Below, in pieces: positions 23,761-36,400 of a stretch of 64,000 bases of DNA. Within the stretch, counting starts at the first letter, position 1, and each line of letters starts with the position of its first letter. A program made the position numbers and the translations under genes. This DNA is from Lumnitzera littorea (Eukaryota; Streptophyta; Magnoliopsida; Myrtales; Combretaceae), in NCBI GenBank assembly GCA_024138015.1, contig JAMXBB010000003.1, positions 15,998,174 to 16,062,173 of the forward strand. The letters run 5' to 3'. The notes beneath the pieces were generated by a model. That model ran no database searches. It saw nothing but the letters and a program-made list of their open reading frames with translations, and was not told the origin of the DNA.

Positions 23761-25576
23761 ACAACCTTTCTTTTTTTGGGTTGTAAAAGAAAAAAAGAAA
23801 AAAAAAAAAAAGACAAAACAAAAGTAAAGAAAGGGTACGAGGAGAGAAAAGTGGAAATGATGCAAGACCAGAAAATAACTTTATGTAGCCCCCACCATTG
23901 ATGATGACAGTTCAACAACTTCCGGAGGATGGAGATGGAGACAGCAAAACCCTTGTTTTGTATTTTTTTTTTCCTTTCATTCCCCACGATTGCATTAATG
24001 AGAGAGGGTGAGAACAGGGTTACTTGACTTGTTGAGATCATTTTTGACTTTAGAGATCGAGTGTAAAAAAGGTATTGCTTTTGCTTCACCTTCACCCCGA
24101 TAGCCAAAATACAACAAATTCTTATATTTATTGATGAAATAGGTAAATACTATATAAATATTTATTATATAAAAAAATTATATAAATATTAATGTTAGAT
24201 CTCGTATTAAAAACGAGATATTAATTTCTCATAAATGTAATTATTTTATATAAAATTAGTGTACCGTTTTTAATATGAGATATGTAATTTTTTTTATTTA
24301 ATTTGTATTGTGGTGATGTTTTTTTTTTTAAAATGACAAGATAGAAACGTAACCCTCCCACTAAAGTACGCACCAATAAGGGTGAAGAGGACGAGGTAAT
24401 AATGTGAATATGAATATGGAGGGTGTTGACAGTGTTGATGGAGTTGGGGAGTAACTGTTTCAACTTTCAAGTTTGACAACTTGCGGTCCTGGTCTGCTAC
24501 TGCTCTTAAAAAAAAAAAAAAAAAAAGTAGTCTTGAATTCCTATTCACCGTCCATGGCAGCTGACTTAGACAACTCCAAAATTCCAATCATAGACCAGAC
24601 AATCCATTTTATTAAAGGTGATTGAAAACTTAACCTATCATAAGAAGGGCAGTTTTGGAAAAAGTAGAAATTGATGGAAATCAAGAAAGGAAAAGAGATG
24701 TTATCCGCAATTTTATTATTTGGATTCATACACAATAGAAATATACAAGGAATCAAAAAAATAATAATAATAATAATAATAAGTCATTAAAAAGCAAATT
24801 GAAAAGGGGGAAGTTAGGCATATTTTAGTTTATCAAAGATTTTAATTATCTATTCCAACTCATCCTATCGGGTCCTAGACTTCGGCCCCCAAGATAACAG
24901 AAAAATAAATAAATAAAATACAGGCACATATTTGCAAATCATCATCTATTCCACCATTGCACAATAATAAGGCTACAAAACGCAGCAAATAAACAAAAGG
25001 AAAAGAAAAGGTTTGAAGGATTGAATTTAAGAGTGAGACGATGGAGCAATGGTGCCCTACACTACGTTTAGAATAGAGGAAAGGGGAGGGAAAGAACGAG
25101 AAGGGGTGGAATTTGGGAGGTTTTTTCAGAAGGAAAATAAAGAATGGAATGGAATTAAGGTGGAAATATTTTCATAAGTCCCACCAAAATATATTTCCTC
25201 CCAACATGAAGAGAAAGCGGTAGGAATATAAAAAAAAAAATTCAAATTTTTATTCTACCACTAACAATTAATTAAACTATTAACTTATATAGGTACTTTT
25301 ATAACTTAATTCTAGTCACTTTTGTCTTCTTATTAATAATTTATTTTCTTTCCTCCCCTCAAACAAACATGCACAAAAGAATCAAATACCTCATTATTTT
25401 CTGTCCTTCCGATTCTTTCCTCGTACTTTCCATCCTCCCTAATTCCTCACCTCTTTCCAAACATAATGTTAATGTCAAACTATAGTAAGCAATCCTTAAA
25501 GAAGTTTTTGAATGTTTAAATTTGAACATCGACGCCCAAAAAGAAAAGACAAAAGAAAAAAATAGACCATTAACAT
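23761..25576. other. Intergenic, upstream of the kinase gene
   Basis: If the distal first exon is used, the part next to 23500 carries its promoter. An imperfect inverted repeat lies at about 24196-24285, where 'tctcgtattaaaaacg' faces 'cgtttttaatatgaga'. An ATT/AAT trinucleotide run lies at about 24760-24781 and an A18 tract near 24508-24525. Open frames here are A/T-tract artefacts. Confidence 0.5.
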
Positions 25577-26021
25577 TGTATTATAGAATTGATTAACAAC
25601 GATATTAGATTTTATTAAACTTTCACAAGGTTTTCCTCTCTGCTTCCCTATCGTAAACTTAAAATACGAGCTTATTAAAGAAAACTTGAAAATCTCATAA
25701 ATAAGGGTAATTTTTTTGTGATAAAATCTAAGCTACTTTCATTAAAAGAGATATAGCTCTATTTATGTATAGTAAATACATTGCATTTGAGTAATTTGAG
25801 TAGAACAACCGCTACTCAAATGCCCATAATAATGGCTCCTTACACAATTACATGATAACCTAAGCCCACTACAAACTCCTATCTCCCATTACTCAACCAA
25901 CATCAGCATGGATGACCATAACCAATAAAAAATAAACAATACACCAAATAACAAATAAATGACCCAAATAATTAGACACTAGCAAGTCTATGAACTGCAT
26001 TAAAAAAGAAAAAGAAAAAGG

Positions 26022-27880
26022 AGAATCCCACTAAAAGGTATGAATGATTGTAGTAAATTCAGTTAAGGAATTAACATTTTAATAAGTGTAAATAAAATAT
26101 CAATATTTCAGGAAGAAGTTAAAATAAATAGTTACTGTTATAACACCATTAATATTAATTGATGTATCCGTTATTTGCCACATGGCACTGATGTGGCACA
26201 CACAAGATAGACATGTGGCTCTAAATAAATAGAAAAAAATTAAGAAAAACTTAAAAAAATTACTAAAAATTTAAGGAAGTTTAAAAACTAAAAAAAAATA
26301 AACAATAAAAATCATAAAATTTAAAAATAAATAGTTTAATATATATAATGTATATAGCATATATAGTATGTACAATATATCTAATTAATTAAAAATAAAA
26401 AAGAGAAGAGGAAGAATTCTAGAAATAAAAAAGAAAAAGAGTAACCCTAAGATTAGAGGGTAGCTGACAGCTACCTAAGAGGGATTATGCAACCTTACTC
26501 AAGTGGTCACCAATCACCCCTTTAGCCTTAAGTAGTTAGTTCGGCCTTAAAAATTCTAATGGAGGCTCATCAATTAGCCTTAGGGTGGCCACTTACCATC
26601 AAGGGCCAATTACACAACCCCCTCCCTCTAGATAGACTTATGCAAATATTAATTTAGAACTGTAAACTATCTTGGACTCGCCTTAAACAAGCCTATATCG
26701 GTATGACAATCTATCAAGTTAGCAAGCTACAAAACCAACAAGTTAACTGTTGGTTAAATGGACAGTTCGAGGCTGAATTGACCTTAAAAATTAAAAAAAT
26801 ATATATAAATAATGTATAATATACTATATATACTATAGTATATATATATAATATAACATTACGCATTCACATTCAGATAGTTGAAATGAATTATTTCGAG
26901 ATAAAAAAAATTAAACCGAAAACAAAATTTTTTATTTATGAGTAATGATATAAAGTTTTAAATTTAGTTGGAGAAAAAAAAAGATAAATATTTGACAAAT
27001 TATTTATAATAATTAAGAAAAATTAAAAAAATTTAAGAAAGAAAAAATCTTACTATTCAAGGGCCACTAAACAAACCTTTAAACCATTAGCTCATTACCT
27101 TCCTGACCCATAAACCAATGATAAATTAGCTTATTGAATGCCTTTACCTCTAGTAATGGGCAGCTACCCCATAGCTACATCAAAAAAAAAATAAAGAAAA
27201 TTTAAATAAAACTTAACCAAATCTCACACTTTTTTTTTTTTAATACAACCATCGAATGGTCACCCACCACCATAAAAGTGGGGGGGGGGGGGGGGGGGGG
27301 GGGGAGAGGTGTTTTGTAAAGCCACCTCAAGGCTAGTTGGTAGGTCAATGACCCTCTTTCTTAAGTAAGTGGTAACCCATTAGAATTTTTTGGGCTAAAT
27401 CCGGCCATCTTTGGTTTTGGGGTAGCTCTTTTGGTTTTTTTTTTTTTAATTTTTCCTTTTTCCTTTCTTCATTTTTTGATTTTCTATTCTTAATTAATTA
27501 TATATATTTACATATTATATATGTTATATACATTATACATATTAAACAATTTACTTTTAAATTGTCTTATTTTTTTTATTTGCTTTTTTTATTATTTTTC
27601 AAATTTCTTTAATTTTTTGGTAATTTGTTATGTTTTGGTTTATTTTTTTCTATTTATTTATTATTTATATATACATGTCAATGCTACGTGTTTGTCACGC
27701 ATACATCACATTAATACCATATGGTAAATAATGAATACATCAACTAATACTAGCGGTGTTATAGTGGCAATACTTTATTTTAACTTCTCCTTGAAATGCC
27801 AATCACTTGTTTACACTTATTAAACTATTGATTTTCTATTTGAACTTATTCTAAACATTAATACCCTATAGTGTAATTCT
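26022..27880. mobile_element. Long terminal-inverted-repeat (foldback/MULE-like) transposon, about 1.86 kb
   Basis: The ends AGAATCCCACTAAAAGGTAT and, reversed, AGAATTACACTATAGGGTAT match, and similarity continues inward for about 600 bases per arm (roughly 26022-26640 and 27270-27880). Shared blocks in order are 'gaagttaaaataaa', 'ttgatgtat', 'taatgtatata' and 'attctaatgg'. It sits inside the left LTR of the element at 25577-29552, whose other LTR lacks it. No transposase was seen. The A-rich flanks hide the target duplication, so Mutator-like or Foldback class is an inference from arm length. Confidence 0.7.
27280..27304 (+). repeat. G homopolymer of 25 bases
   Basis: An uninterrupted run of G lies near the inner end of the right arm of the foldback element. 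It could form a G-quadruplex. Run length in an assembly is unreliable. Confidence 0.9.
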
Positions 27881-28495
27881 AAAAAAATAAAACAACAGTA
27901 ATAATAACCAATAAATAATACAACACATAAACTAATTTTCCTAACACATCTATGACATTACCCTCTTATTTAAGATGTGATTGTCGTTGAGCATAAGTTA
28001 CGATAAGAGTTGGGTTTTTTTTCTTCATCCTCCATAGTTATCAGTTCATTTTCCATCTATAAGCGAAAAAATTTCTTATATTATGGTTAACCATATGTCT
28101 CATTACAATTAAAGCAAGGTCCATTTACTCAACGCTCTTCCATTTCTTCCTTAGTAAGCTACTTCACATAAGGATTGTAAGTGCTAATAGGTGCTCATAT
28201 GTCTCTTTTCCTTAGTGCTTCATCCTTTGTTTTCATGGCCAACCCCTTTCTTTCATAAAGCCTTGTTAAGTTCACTACTTAAGCAAGATCCCAGGGTTAC
28301 TAAGTTTGTACATCAACAAATATGGACCCTTTTAACCCACTTAAAAACAAAGCAACTTCCTACTTAAGGATCAAAGGAAGGATCTAAGAAGCAATTTGTG
28401 CAAATTTTCTCCAACACTCCTCCATTGCTCTACTTTGCTTTAACTTGGCCGGACTCCCCAATAGATTGCTACATAAAAGTGGCTCAAACTTATCA

Positions 28496-28885
28496 TTACA
28501 TAAAGTCTTGAATTATGTCTAGGAGCTGAAGTTGAGCCTCTGCTTCCATATGAAATTTTGCAATCTCCACTTTCTCTCCTTCCATTGTCTTATAATGCTT
28601 AAAGAAATGTTCATAAAGGTTAAGCCATCCAATTGGGTCTTCTTTTCCATTATATCTTAGAAAGTCTAAGTGAGCCAATTTGGGAAATGTAATTCCATGA
28701 TCTTTGCATCTATTATGCGTTATTATACTCTCGCTACATCCCATTGGGTCTTTTTTTCCATTATATCTTAGAAAGTCTAAGTGAGCCAATTTAGGAAATG
28801 TAATTCCATGATCTTTGCATCTATTATGCGTTATTGTACTCTCGCTACATCCCCTTGATGCACTAGTTTCCTCATTCTCCTTCAT
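28496..28885 (-). pseudogene. gag fragment with an internal tandem duplication
   Basis: A 129-codon frame on the minus strand carries the start of a Ty3/gypsy-type Gag: 'HLDFLRYNGKEDPIGWLNLYEHFFKHY' followed by 'EIAKFHMEAEAQLQL', which parallels the usual 'PxFxGxDPxGWL...FF...' pattern. The segment of 37 codons including CKDHGITFPKLAHLDFLRYNG occurs twice in tandem. It lies just downstream of the primer binding site, as gag should. The rest of gag and pol is absent. Confidence 0.65.
28626..28847 (-). repeat. Tandem repeat, 2 x 111 bp, inside the gag fragment
   Basis: Unit 1 is 28626-28736 and unit 2 is 28737-28847. They differ at only a handful of positions, far less than the two LTRs differ, so the duplication is recent relative to the element or has been homogenised. 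The length of 111 keeps the reading frame. Confidence 0.85.
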
Positions 28886-29552
28886 CTTGCCCTTTCTTCA
28901 CTAAGACTTCTTTAGAGAGATTTGCAAGTTACTGTGACATCGCTTCAACTTACTCCTTATCACATGTATACATCCCCATAAAGGTAGTGAATTGTTGTTG
29001 TAATTGCTTAGTATCATCCTATACACCTAACTTTGATACCAATATATTACAAAATTGATTAACAATGATATCAGAATCAATTAAACTTCCACAAGATTTT
29101 CTTACTCACTTTCCTATTGCACAAACTAAAAAATAAAGGCTCATTAGAGAGAACCTAAAGATCTCATAAATAGAGATAACTTTTTTGGGATAAATTTTGG
29201 ACTAAGAAAGCTGAAGCTATATTTGTGTATAGTAAGTACATGGTAGTTGAGTAAAACAACTGGTATTCAAATGCCCACAATATCAGCCCCTTACACAATT
29301 ACATGATAGCCTCGATAACTGGCCTCTACCAACTCCTATACCCTACCACTAGACCAACATTAGCGACATAGATGACCACAACCAAAGAAAATAAACAACA
29401 AGAGAACAAATAACAAATACATAACCAGAGAACAATTAGATACTGGCGAAAATTGACACTAACAAGTCCATATACTACATAAAGAAAAATTAAAACAACA
29501 ATAACAAAAACCAGTAAACAATATAAAAATATAAATAGATTATCCTAATACA

Positions 29553-32500
29553 TTTCCCTAAATTTGGATCCACAACACATTATACTTTCCGTATGGATCT
29601 TGAGTTTACAATGAAATCCATAAGAGTGGATTTATTTCATGCACTCGGAAAAGACACTTACACAATATGCTCTCTCTTTTTTTTGCATTTTATATATTTT
29701 CATGCTCCCAATTTTTACTCTAAAAATTATTGCATTAGTTCCATAAAATTTGCAAGTAGTTTACTCTTTTTATTTACCTTTGTTTTTTTTTTTTTTTCTT
29801 TCTTGCCCATGCCTTTATATTTTCCGAGAACTTAATATTTCAAATATACGAAGCCAAATTTTTATGGTAGTTCATCTAACTGTAGTCAAAGAGAACATTT
29901 GGAGAGAGGTAAGGGAAAAGCTCAAGTAACACAGTTGCAACCTACGTACAAAAATTTGAGATTTTGGACTGGGGAGAGTGGCAAACATTACGGACAAGAA
30001 GTGCAAGAGAAGCAACAAAGATAGTAGAGTGGAAAAACTCCAGCCACCAATAAGCTATACCCTAACCATTGAAATCTGAAATTGTTACTGAACATTTTGG
30101 CAAAATTACAAGTCTAGACAGTGACATGCGAGGATGCCGTAGGCGTAACTACTGAATTGCAAGCTACTCATTAAAACAGGAGATGGATGTGGATCTTTTA
30201 TAAAGCACATACAGTTCAAGTACCTCATAAGCTCAAAGTTAAGAAGGGTTAGACATGGATTTCCAAGTTGTGTCTCTTCCAATTCTTTCAATTTATGCAA
30301 ATATTTTGAAAAAATTTAAAAAAAAAAACAAAAATAAATATATATGCATAGTTATTATCTTGCGATACCAGTAAATTGACTAACTATATTGAATATAAAA
30401 TGACTTGAGAGTAGGAATCTCCAACACTTTCCACCTTTGAAATGGAAGTAGAGTTGAATGAGATATAATAAAGTCGTATTTCTAATTTCCACGAAAAGGA
30501 AATACTGTGTTGAATATGAACAAATTTATTGAAGTCCTAGAGCTTGGGCTTATTCCAAGTGTTCATGTGTAGAACCATTATTTGACTTTATCACCAAAGC
30601 AACAGTGAACTTTTTTTTTTTTTGTTAATTTCAAATCACTAGATACACATGCTTCCATCTATGCTGATATTTCAAACTAATGGAATGAAAATTCATAGAT
30701 GAAAGTTACTTGTCACTAGATAATGAAAAAGAAATTGATTTTGATCGTGCAACGGCAAATATCACGTCCATTCCAAAACTACAAGCCATTTACCAACCCA
30801 CCATTTTCAAATTTGTTGCATCACATTGTCATCGATCTCCCATTAGGATAAATCAAGATTCGAATCTCATCTTCTCCATAATTGACCCAAAAAAAAAAAT
30901 TGTTGCTTATTACATCTTGAATTTATGTATTAAGAATGGGATATCAAGCATTGGATTTTAAAATATTACCCATTAAACTGGTTATTAATTATATGTTGAA
31001 CTAACCATCCATCAATTAAGGCATGGTGAAAATTTTATTTAGATAATGCATTATGACCTAGGAAATTTAAAAGGGACGGGTGGAATTTTATGTATAAATT
31101 TCTCCATGTAGAGTATATTACACACCTGTATTGTGTAATTATGCCATAGACGATATTAATGATATGCAATTGCATCCTAATCACTAGGACTCATGCAAAA
31201 GGCTATTATAAATCGAACTAAAACATTTTCACGCATTTCACTAGCCAAGCGTCCATTTATTTGTTCTAGAAATTCTAAATATACTTGTGACCTTATTTGA
31301 TACAAGAGACAATCTAATATTGCAAGTATGTGTAAATGATATGACTATGAAGTGGTTAGGATATTATAGAAAAATTCCTAATATTTATACCATTGCCACA
31401 ATCCTCGTACCAAAATGGAAGAGCTCGTTTATTATTTAATTTATGTTATCAGTTCATGGATAAAATGTCTTCACTCAGGATGCCCGTGTATTTGATGCAC
31501 TAGAAAAAATTTGAGAAGTGACCTAGTTGATGTAGGAATTATTAGTTTTAATTTACTCATAATGGTCATGTTCCAGTTAGTCCCTCACCTCCTACTGCAA
31601 TAAGGAAGCTCATTTAACAGACTAGAGTTGGTGTGCCTGATTCATACACAATCTCCAAACATGATCCTTCAAATATCACCCAATCTAAGGAATTAAGTAA
31701 CTTGTTGCTTTGAGGGTCTTCCTGAAAAGATATGAATAAATTTTTCCAATGAATATTATGCACCAATGAAAGATTGCACTGCACTCATTCAACTGGATTG
31801 GCAAACAAATCTCACAAACCCTCTACTTGCCATAATCTAAGTTTAATAAGAGATAAGGTTAAAAAAGGTTAAACTCGATCGAATAAAATCGTATTAAGGT
31901 TCGTGACAATAATGTTAATACAAAGAAACCCTTATTAAGATGTAATTAAGGGTATTATGGTCATTAAAAATGAATAATAAAATTGAAGAATGTAAAAAAG
32001 AACGCCGATTAAGAAAAACCATGTCTGAATAAAAAGGGTTCAAATACTTTTGAAATCATCCCAACTGGTGTATGACCAAAGTTGCTCCGCGGCTCTTAGC
32101 CTCAAGACATCCGAATGATATAGGAGTAGTGTAGACGCCTTTAAAGATCCCACGTTGTCTCCTCCTGGCTTGAACAAGTTGATATCATTTTCATAACAAT
32201 CCGAACATTTTTGCATTAATACTAAAATGATGAATCGATTTCTGCAAAATACTACTCCTCTACAGCGTTTGTAGTAGAAACTAAGGAAATTAATGTCTCT
32301 ATTTGAAAGGATCCTCTGTGTGCATGCGTGTGTCGTGCGTGTGTGTGCCTGCATGTGTGTGTTATGCGTGTCTATGTGTGTGTGTGTGTCGTGCGCCCCT
32401 GTGCGTAGATCAGTTTTGGGGTTTATCTGCAATTTGAGAGTAAGACTCAATCGTAGTGGCTGTAGATCAGTTTCGAAAAGTATCACACTTCATTCAATGC

Positions 32501-33441
32501 TATAAAATAGATAATGTTATCTTTATTGCCAAACTTACTGTGTAGGCAACTGTGAGGTTACACGGTGGAAACACACACACACACACATTATCTACAACCA
32601 CACCTTTTCATCACCCTGTGTACATCATGATACCCAGCCAGAAGAAACACCCTCTCAATAGTTCATAAGTATGCTTCTTTCCAAAGTGTCCTCATAATTA
32701 AAATGGTTTGATTTGGTTTTTTCTATTTGGTTTGGATTACCAGTATGAAAACAACTATAAAATTTCGATTTTGTCCAAACTGGGTACTTCTCAAACCAAA
32801 TTAGAGATAACCATATATTCAGTTTGGTTTAGTTCGATTTGCAATTTGGATCAACTTGATGAAGCTGCTTCTCACCTGTTGTATATAGCACTAAAGCATA
32901 CATTGCTCAAATTTACCACATTGTGTATAATTCTCTACATTAAGAAAGATGCACTTAAAAATCTATGTCACATCATATTTGACTTAAGGATGCAAAATCG
33001 ATGCATCATCTTAGTATTTTGCTTTAGACACTCCTGTTTGGTGTTCGGCAATCATCACCAACCATGATTTAAGAGTTTGGAATACATCCGCACATTCAAA
33101 AATTTATAAGCAAAATATGTAAACTTATCCTTAATTCAAACTCATGTAAATCTACAGTAAACATTACAATAAAATTAAGGGCAAATTCTGGTGCGACTAG
33201 TATAATTTGGGGGGAAAATATCCAGTTGCATAGTCTACAGACACCCCCATGCAGATATGGCAGTTCTCTGTTTTCATTCTTGCTTTTTGTCCTTGAATAC
33301 TAATGAACTTCCCTATGAAATGAATAGGTGGACTCATAAAGTAGCAACGGAGAGTTACATCTATGCTCTTCGTTCCATAGTTTTGATAGTTGAAATCCTA
33401 CTTTCCATTATAACCATTTTGGATAGAACTACCATTGGTGT
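29553..33441. other. Intergenic region, no recognised gene
   Basis: It holds only short, A/T-driven open frames. A GT-rich microsatellite with variants lies at about 32318-32400 and a CA run at about 32572-32587. 'Cctttaaagatcccacgttgtctcctcctgg' near 32138 resembles a widespread plant repeat word. The 3' UTR of the next gene should extend leftward from 33441. Confidence 0.5.
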
Positions 33442-36400
33442 TTACTTGCTTAAGGAATCATCTGTCAGACTAAGCTCGGAGTTCGTGTTACTATTTGTGG
33501 TTAGAGGAGAGTCTAAACCACTAGACTCACTTTGTGAGGGGCCAGATCTCACACTGCATGTGGTGGTGGTCCTAGAGATGATTGGCATCCTCGAACGTGG
33601 TTTGCCTGCAATGCTTCTCGTTATGTCCTGCATACATGGAAGAATTGTGAATAGGATGAAAGCTACTCAAACAAGAAATTCACCCCAAAACTATTCACAT
33701 GGTGCAAATACACCCCTAAGCTTTACTTCCTTTCAAAACGTGCATTTACCTCCCAAAGCTACTTCTAAAGTTTTCAAACTGCCACCGATTTTGGTGCTTT
33801 CAGTGACAATTTGGAGGCCTTGGCAATGATTGAAGAGGTAATTACACTTTTTTGAAAGTTATAAGGAAGTAAAAGCATGTTTTAAGAGCTTTGGATGTAC
33901 TTACACCTGTCAATAGTTTTAAGGGTGAAAGTACAGTTCCCCATATTAATTACCAGTCTAATGGGTACTCAAACATGCGTTCAGGTCGAATTGCACAAAC
34001 ACGTGGTGAAACAATGTTAGCTATTTGATTAATGAAAAAGCAAACAAAAAAAATAATAAAATGATTTGAAAGATTCTCAGAGAATGGTATTATTGTGTGG
34101 CTCATATTGATTGCTTAGGAGCAAAATGCAGAATAAATAATCAGTAAAAGCATACTTACCATGTGCCTTATAGCCATATCCAATGATTTGCTTGATAGTG
34201 ATCTTCCAAAGCCTGATTTTTCTACAGAATGCTTCTTTGCATCATCATTATGAGTCAAAGAATTGTTTCCTTTGTTAGGTGGGGCCAATTTTCTCATGTT
34301 AACTATCCGTTCTACCATCTCTGTTCCAATGACCACAGGATTGACATCATCACCACCATTTGATCGTCCTTGATTCCTTTTAACAGCAAATTCAGCATTG
34401 CTGCTGTTTATATTTCCATTCGATGCCCTTACTCTCCCAGGAGTAATTGACTTTCTTGATGAAGATTTAGAGACCAGTGCCCCAGGTCGAATTCTAGAGG
34501 CAGAAGCCGGCCTTTCTGATAACGATGGTTTCAAATTATTTTTTGAAGATGCAGAGTTTACGCTCAGTGATTTAGCTCCAGAATTAATGGAAGTTTTGGA
34601 TGTTACAGCACTTGATCTCAATGTTGATGAAGACCGGATCGGTGGAGCTGAAACTGTTGTGCTTGATGTGGTTGCTGAACATTTTGTAGGTGTTGCTGAC
34701 CTTGAGTTTGAATTTTTAGTGGGCAATGAGGACCTATTTGTTGGTGTTGAAGAGCGATGTTTAGCTTTTGCAGAAGAATGTATAGCAGAGGAGGCCAAGG
34801 GTTTAGTAAAAGGCATTGGCATATTGACCCTGGATGGGGTTGAGGATCTTGAGGGTTTTATTGTTGCTGATAGTTTGGGCCTTCCAGTAGGCGTTGCAGC
34901 TCTATGGTTGACAGGCTTTGTCCCTCCAGACAAGGACTTTGCACTACCAGTACTAGAAGACTTGGGTTCAGATGGAGAACTGGAATTCTGTTTAGTCGTT
35001 GTAGAGCTTCTCATAAGAGGTTCTATACGAACATTTCGAGGCTGCATGATCAGGATTTACGTGGTGTAAGAAGATAACATTAACGGAAAGAAAGCATATG
35101 ATTTCCCAATAAAAAAAAAAAAAAGAAAGAGGGAGAATCTTGCAAGTATGAAGCCAATAAAAGGAGACTCCTCCAGTTTGGACAAACAAGAACACGGTAT
35201 TGCAAATTACTAGACAAATCATAGTGGTGCATTGGTGGATTTAAAAGAAAGGTTCAGAAACAAAATAATCACAAACGATATCATGAAATTATCCATACCA
35301 TGGATGTCATTGTGGAGAGACTACATGAATCCAGAAACTGACTCGTTGTTGATTTTTGTGATTCCATATTCAAAACAGGAGAATCAGGAGGTGAAAGAAG
35401 CCTGGAGATTGCCTTTAACAATATTAATGAAGAGATATGCCTTTCAAGTGAGAAGCTGTTATAAGCATATTGCAGTTGAATTTCCCAATTGCTACATGCA
35501 TCTTGGAAGCATCAAATGATCATTTCAGGAATTGGATACAACATAAGATGAAATATTATTCTCTCTCAATAACACAAGGACATATGTAGTAGTGCCATTC
35601 ATTAACTTAAATTGACTCTGGAGCACACCGTAGAGAATTATACAACCAGCTCTCATTTAACAATGCAAAGACCAATTATAAGACAAGTTAAAGCCTGAGG
35701 AGACTACAGAAAAAAGATATATGCAATTTTAACAGTTGTCTAAAAAAAAATTAAAAACCGGATGCTCAAACTTGATTATTAAAACTTTCATGATACAACC
35801 ATGCAAATACACTAAAAAGACCATAGAATTAATAAATCCTGCAACCAGATCAGTGTCAAGTATTGCCATTATGCTAGTAACTACTGGTTGTTTCTGCCAC
35901 TTTTATTCTAGACCGAGAAAATCTTCCAAAATAAGATTCTATTCCATAAAGAAAATACAAGATCCCAAGTACATTGAAAAAAAAATTATTTGAATGTACA
36001 TGATAGTGAATGTGTTTTAAAAATTAGGCTCGGCTTGGCAACAAATAGTAAATATAGCAGTTGAAATGCTCATTGTGGTAGAAAATTGAGGGGATAAAGA
36101 AGAAAAGCCACTATGTTTGGAGGATAAAGGCCATGATGAGAGTTATTTCAAATGCCAGAGCTAATGGGGAATAGCCTTGAGCTGTTACAAATGCCAGAGC
36201 TAATGGGGAATAGCCTTGAGCTGTTAAGCATATAATGTAATCTCTCGACCTCCAAAACAATTAATATTTTATTTGCTCTTATCCCCTTCCTCTTCCTTAA
36301 TAATGAGCAATTCAAATGTTACATTAAACATTCAACACTAAACGTTCATAGAATGAGCAGTTTATGCTGTCTTAGTAATTGCAACTATACATTGCCTCAG

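Larger units (their letters stand above)
25577..29552 (-). mobile_element. Non-autonomous LTR retrotransposon with gag fragment, split by a second transposon
   Basis: Direct repeats flank about 1.1 kb of internal sequence: the left LTR is 25577-26021 plus 27881-27948, the right LTR 29042-29552 (511 bp). Shared blocks include 'gattaacaa', 'acaattacatgata' and 'ttacacaattacatgat'. On the minus strand the right LTR is followed at 29041-29031 by the primer binding site TGGTATCAAAG, close to the initiator tRNA-Met pattern, and then by a gag frame. The polypurine side adjoins 27949. Protease, RT and integrase are missing, so it needed proteins from another element. No clear target duplication was seen. 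Confidence 0.75.

Noticed and set aside
23622..24107. 161-codon minus-strand frame rich in Phe and Ser
   Set aside because: It is produced by A-tracts on the opposite strand, which give poly-Phe runs. It has no domain and overlaps the duplicated leader region.
28626..28847. Tandem repeat considered as a CRISPR-like or satellite array
   Set aside because: There are only two units with no spacers, inside a plant retrotransposon gag frame.
30850..30870. 'gattcgaatctc' resembling a tRNA B box
   Set aside because: There is no A box at the right spacing and no cloverleaf arms could be folded around it. No tRNA gene was found elsewhere in the window.
32040..32486. 148-codon minus-strand frame with Thr/His repeats
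   Set aside because: The repeat part is the GT microsatellite read in translation, and the remainder matches a common repeat word style. No gene was recognised.
33257..33829. 190-codon plus-strand frame
   Set aside because: It lies opposite the last exon and 3' end of the Ser/Thr-rich gene, with no recognisable domain. The minus strand has the conserved coding signal.
34398..35069. Open frame of 223 codons on the plus strand
   Set aside because: It is antisense to exon 4 of the Ser/Thr-rich gene. Its acidic, Val/Leu/Glu-rich content is the mirror of Ser/Thr-rich codons, and it has no splice or family support.
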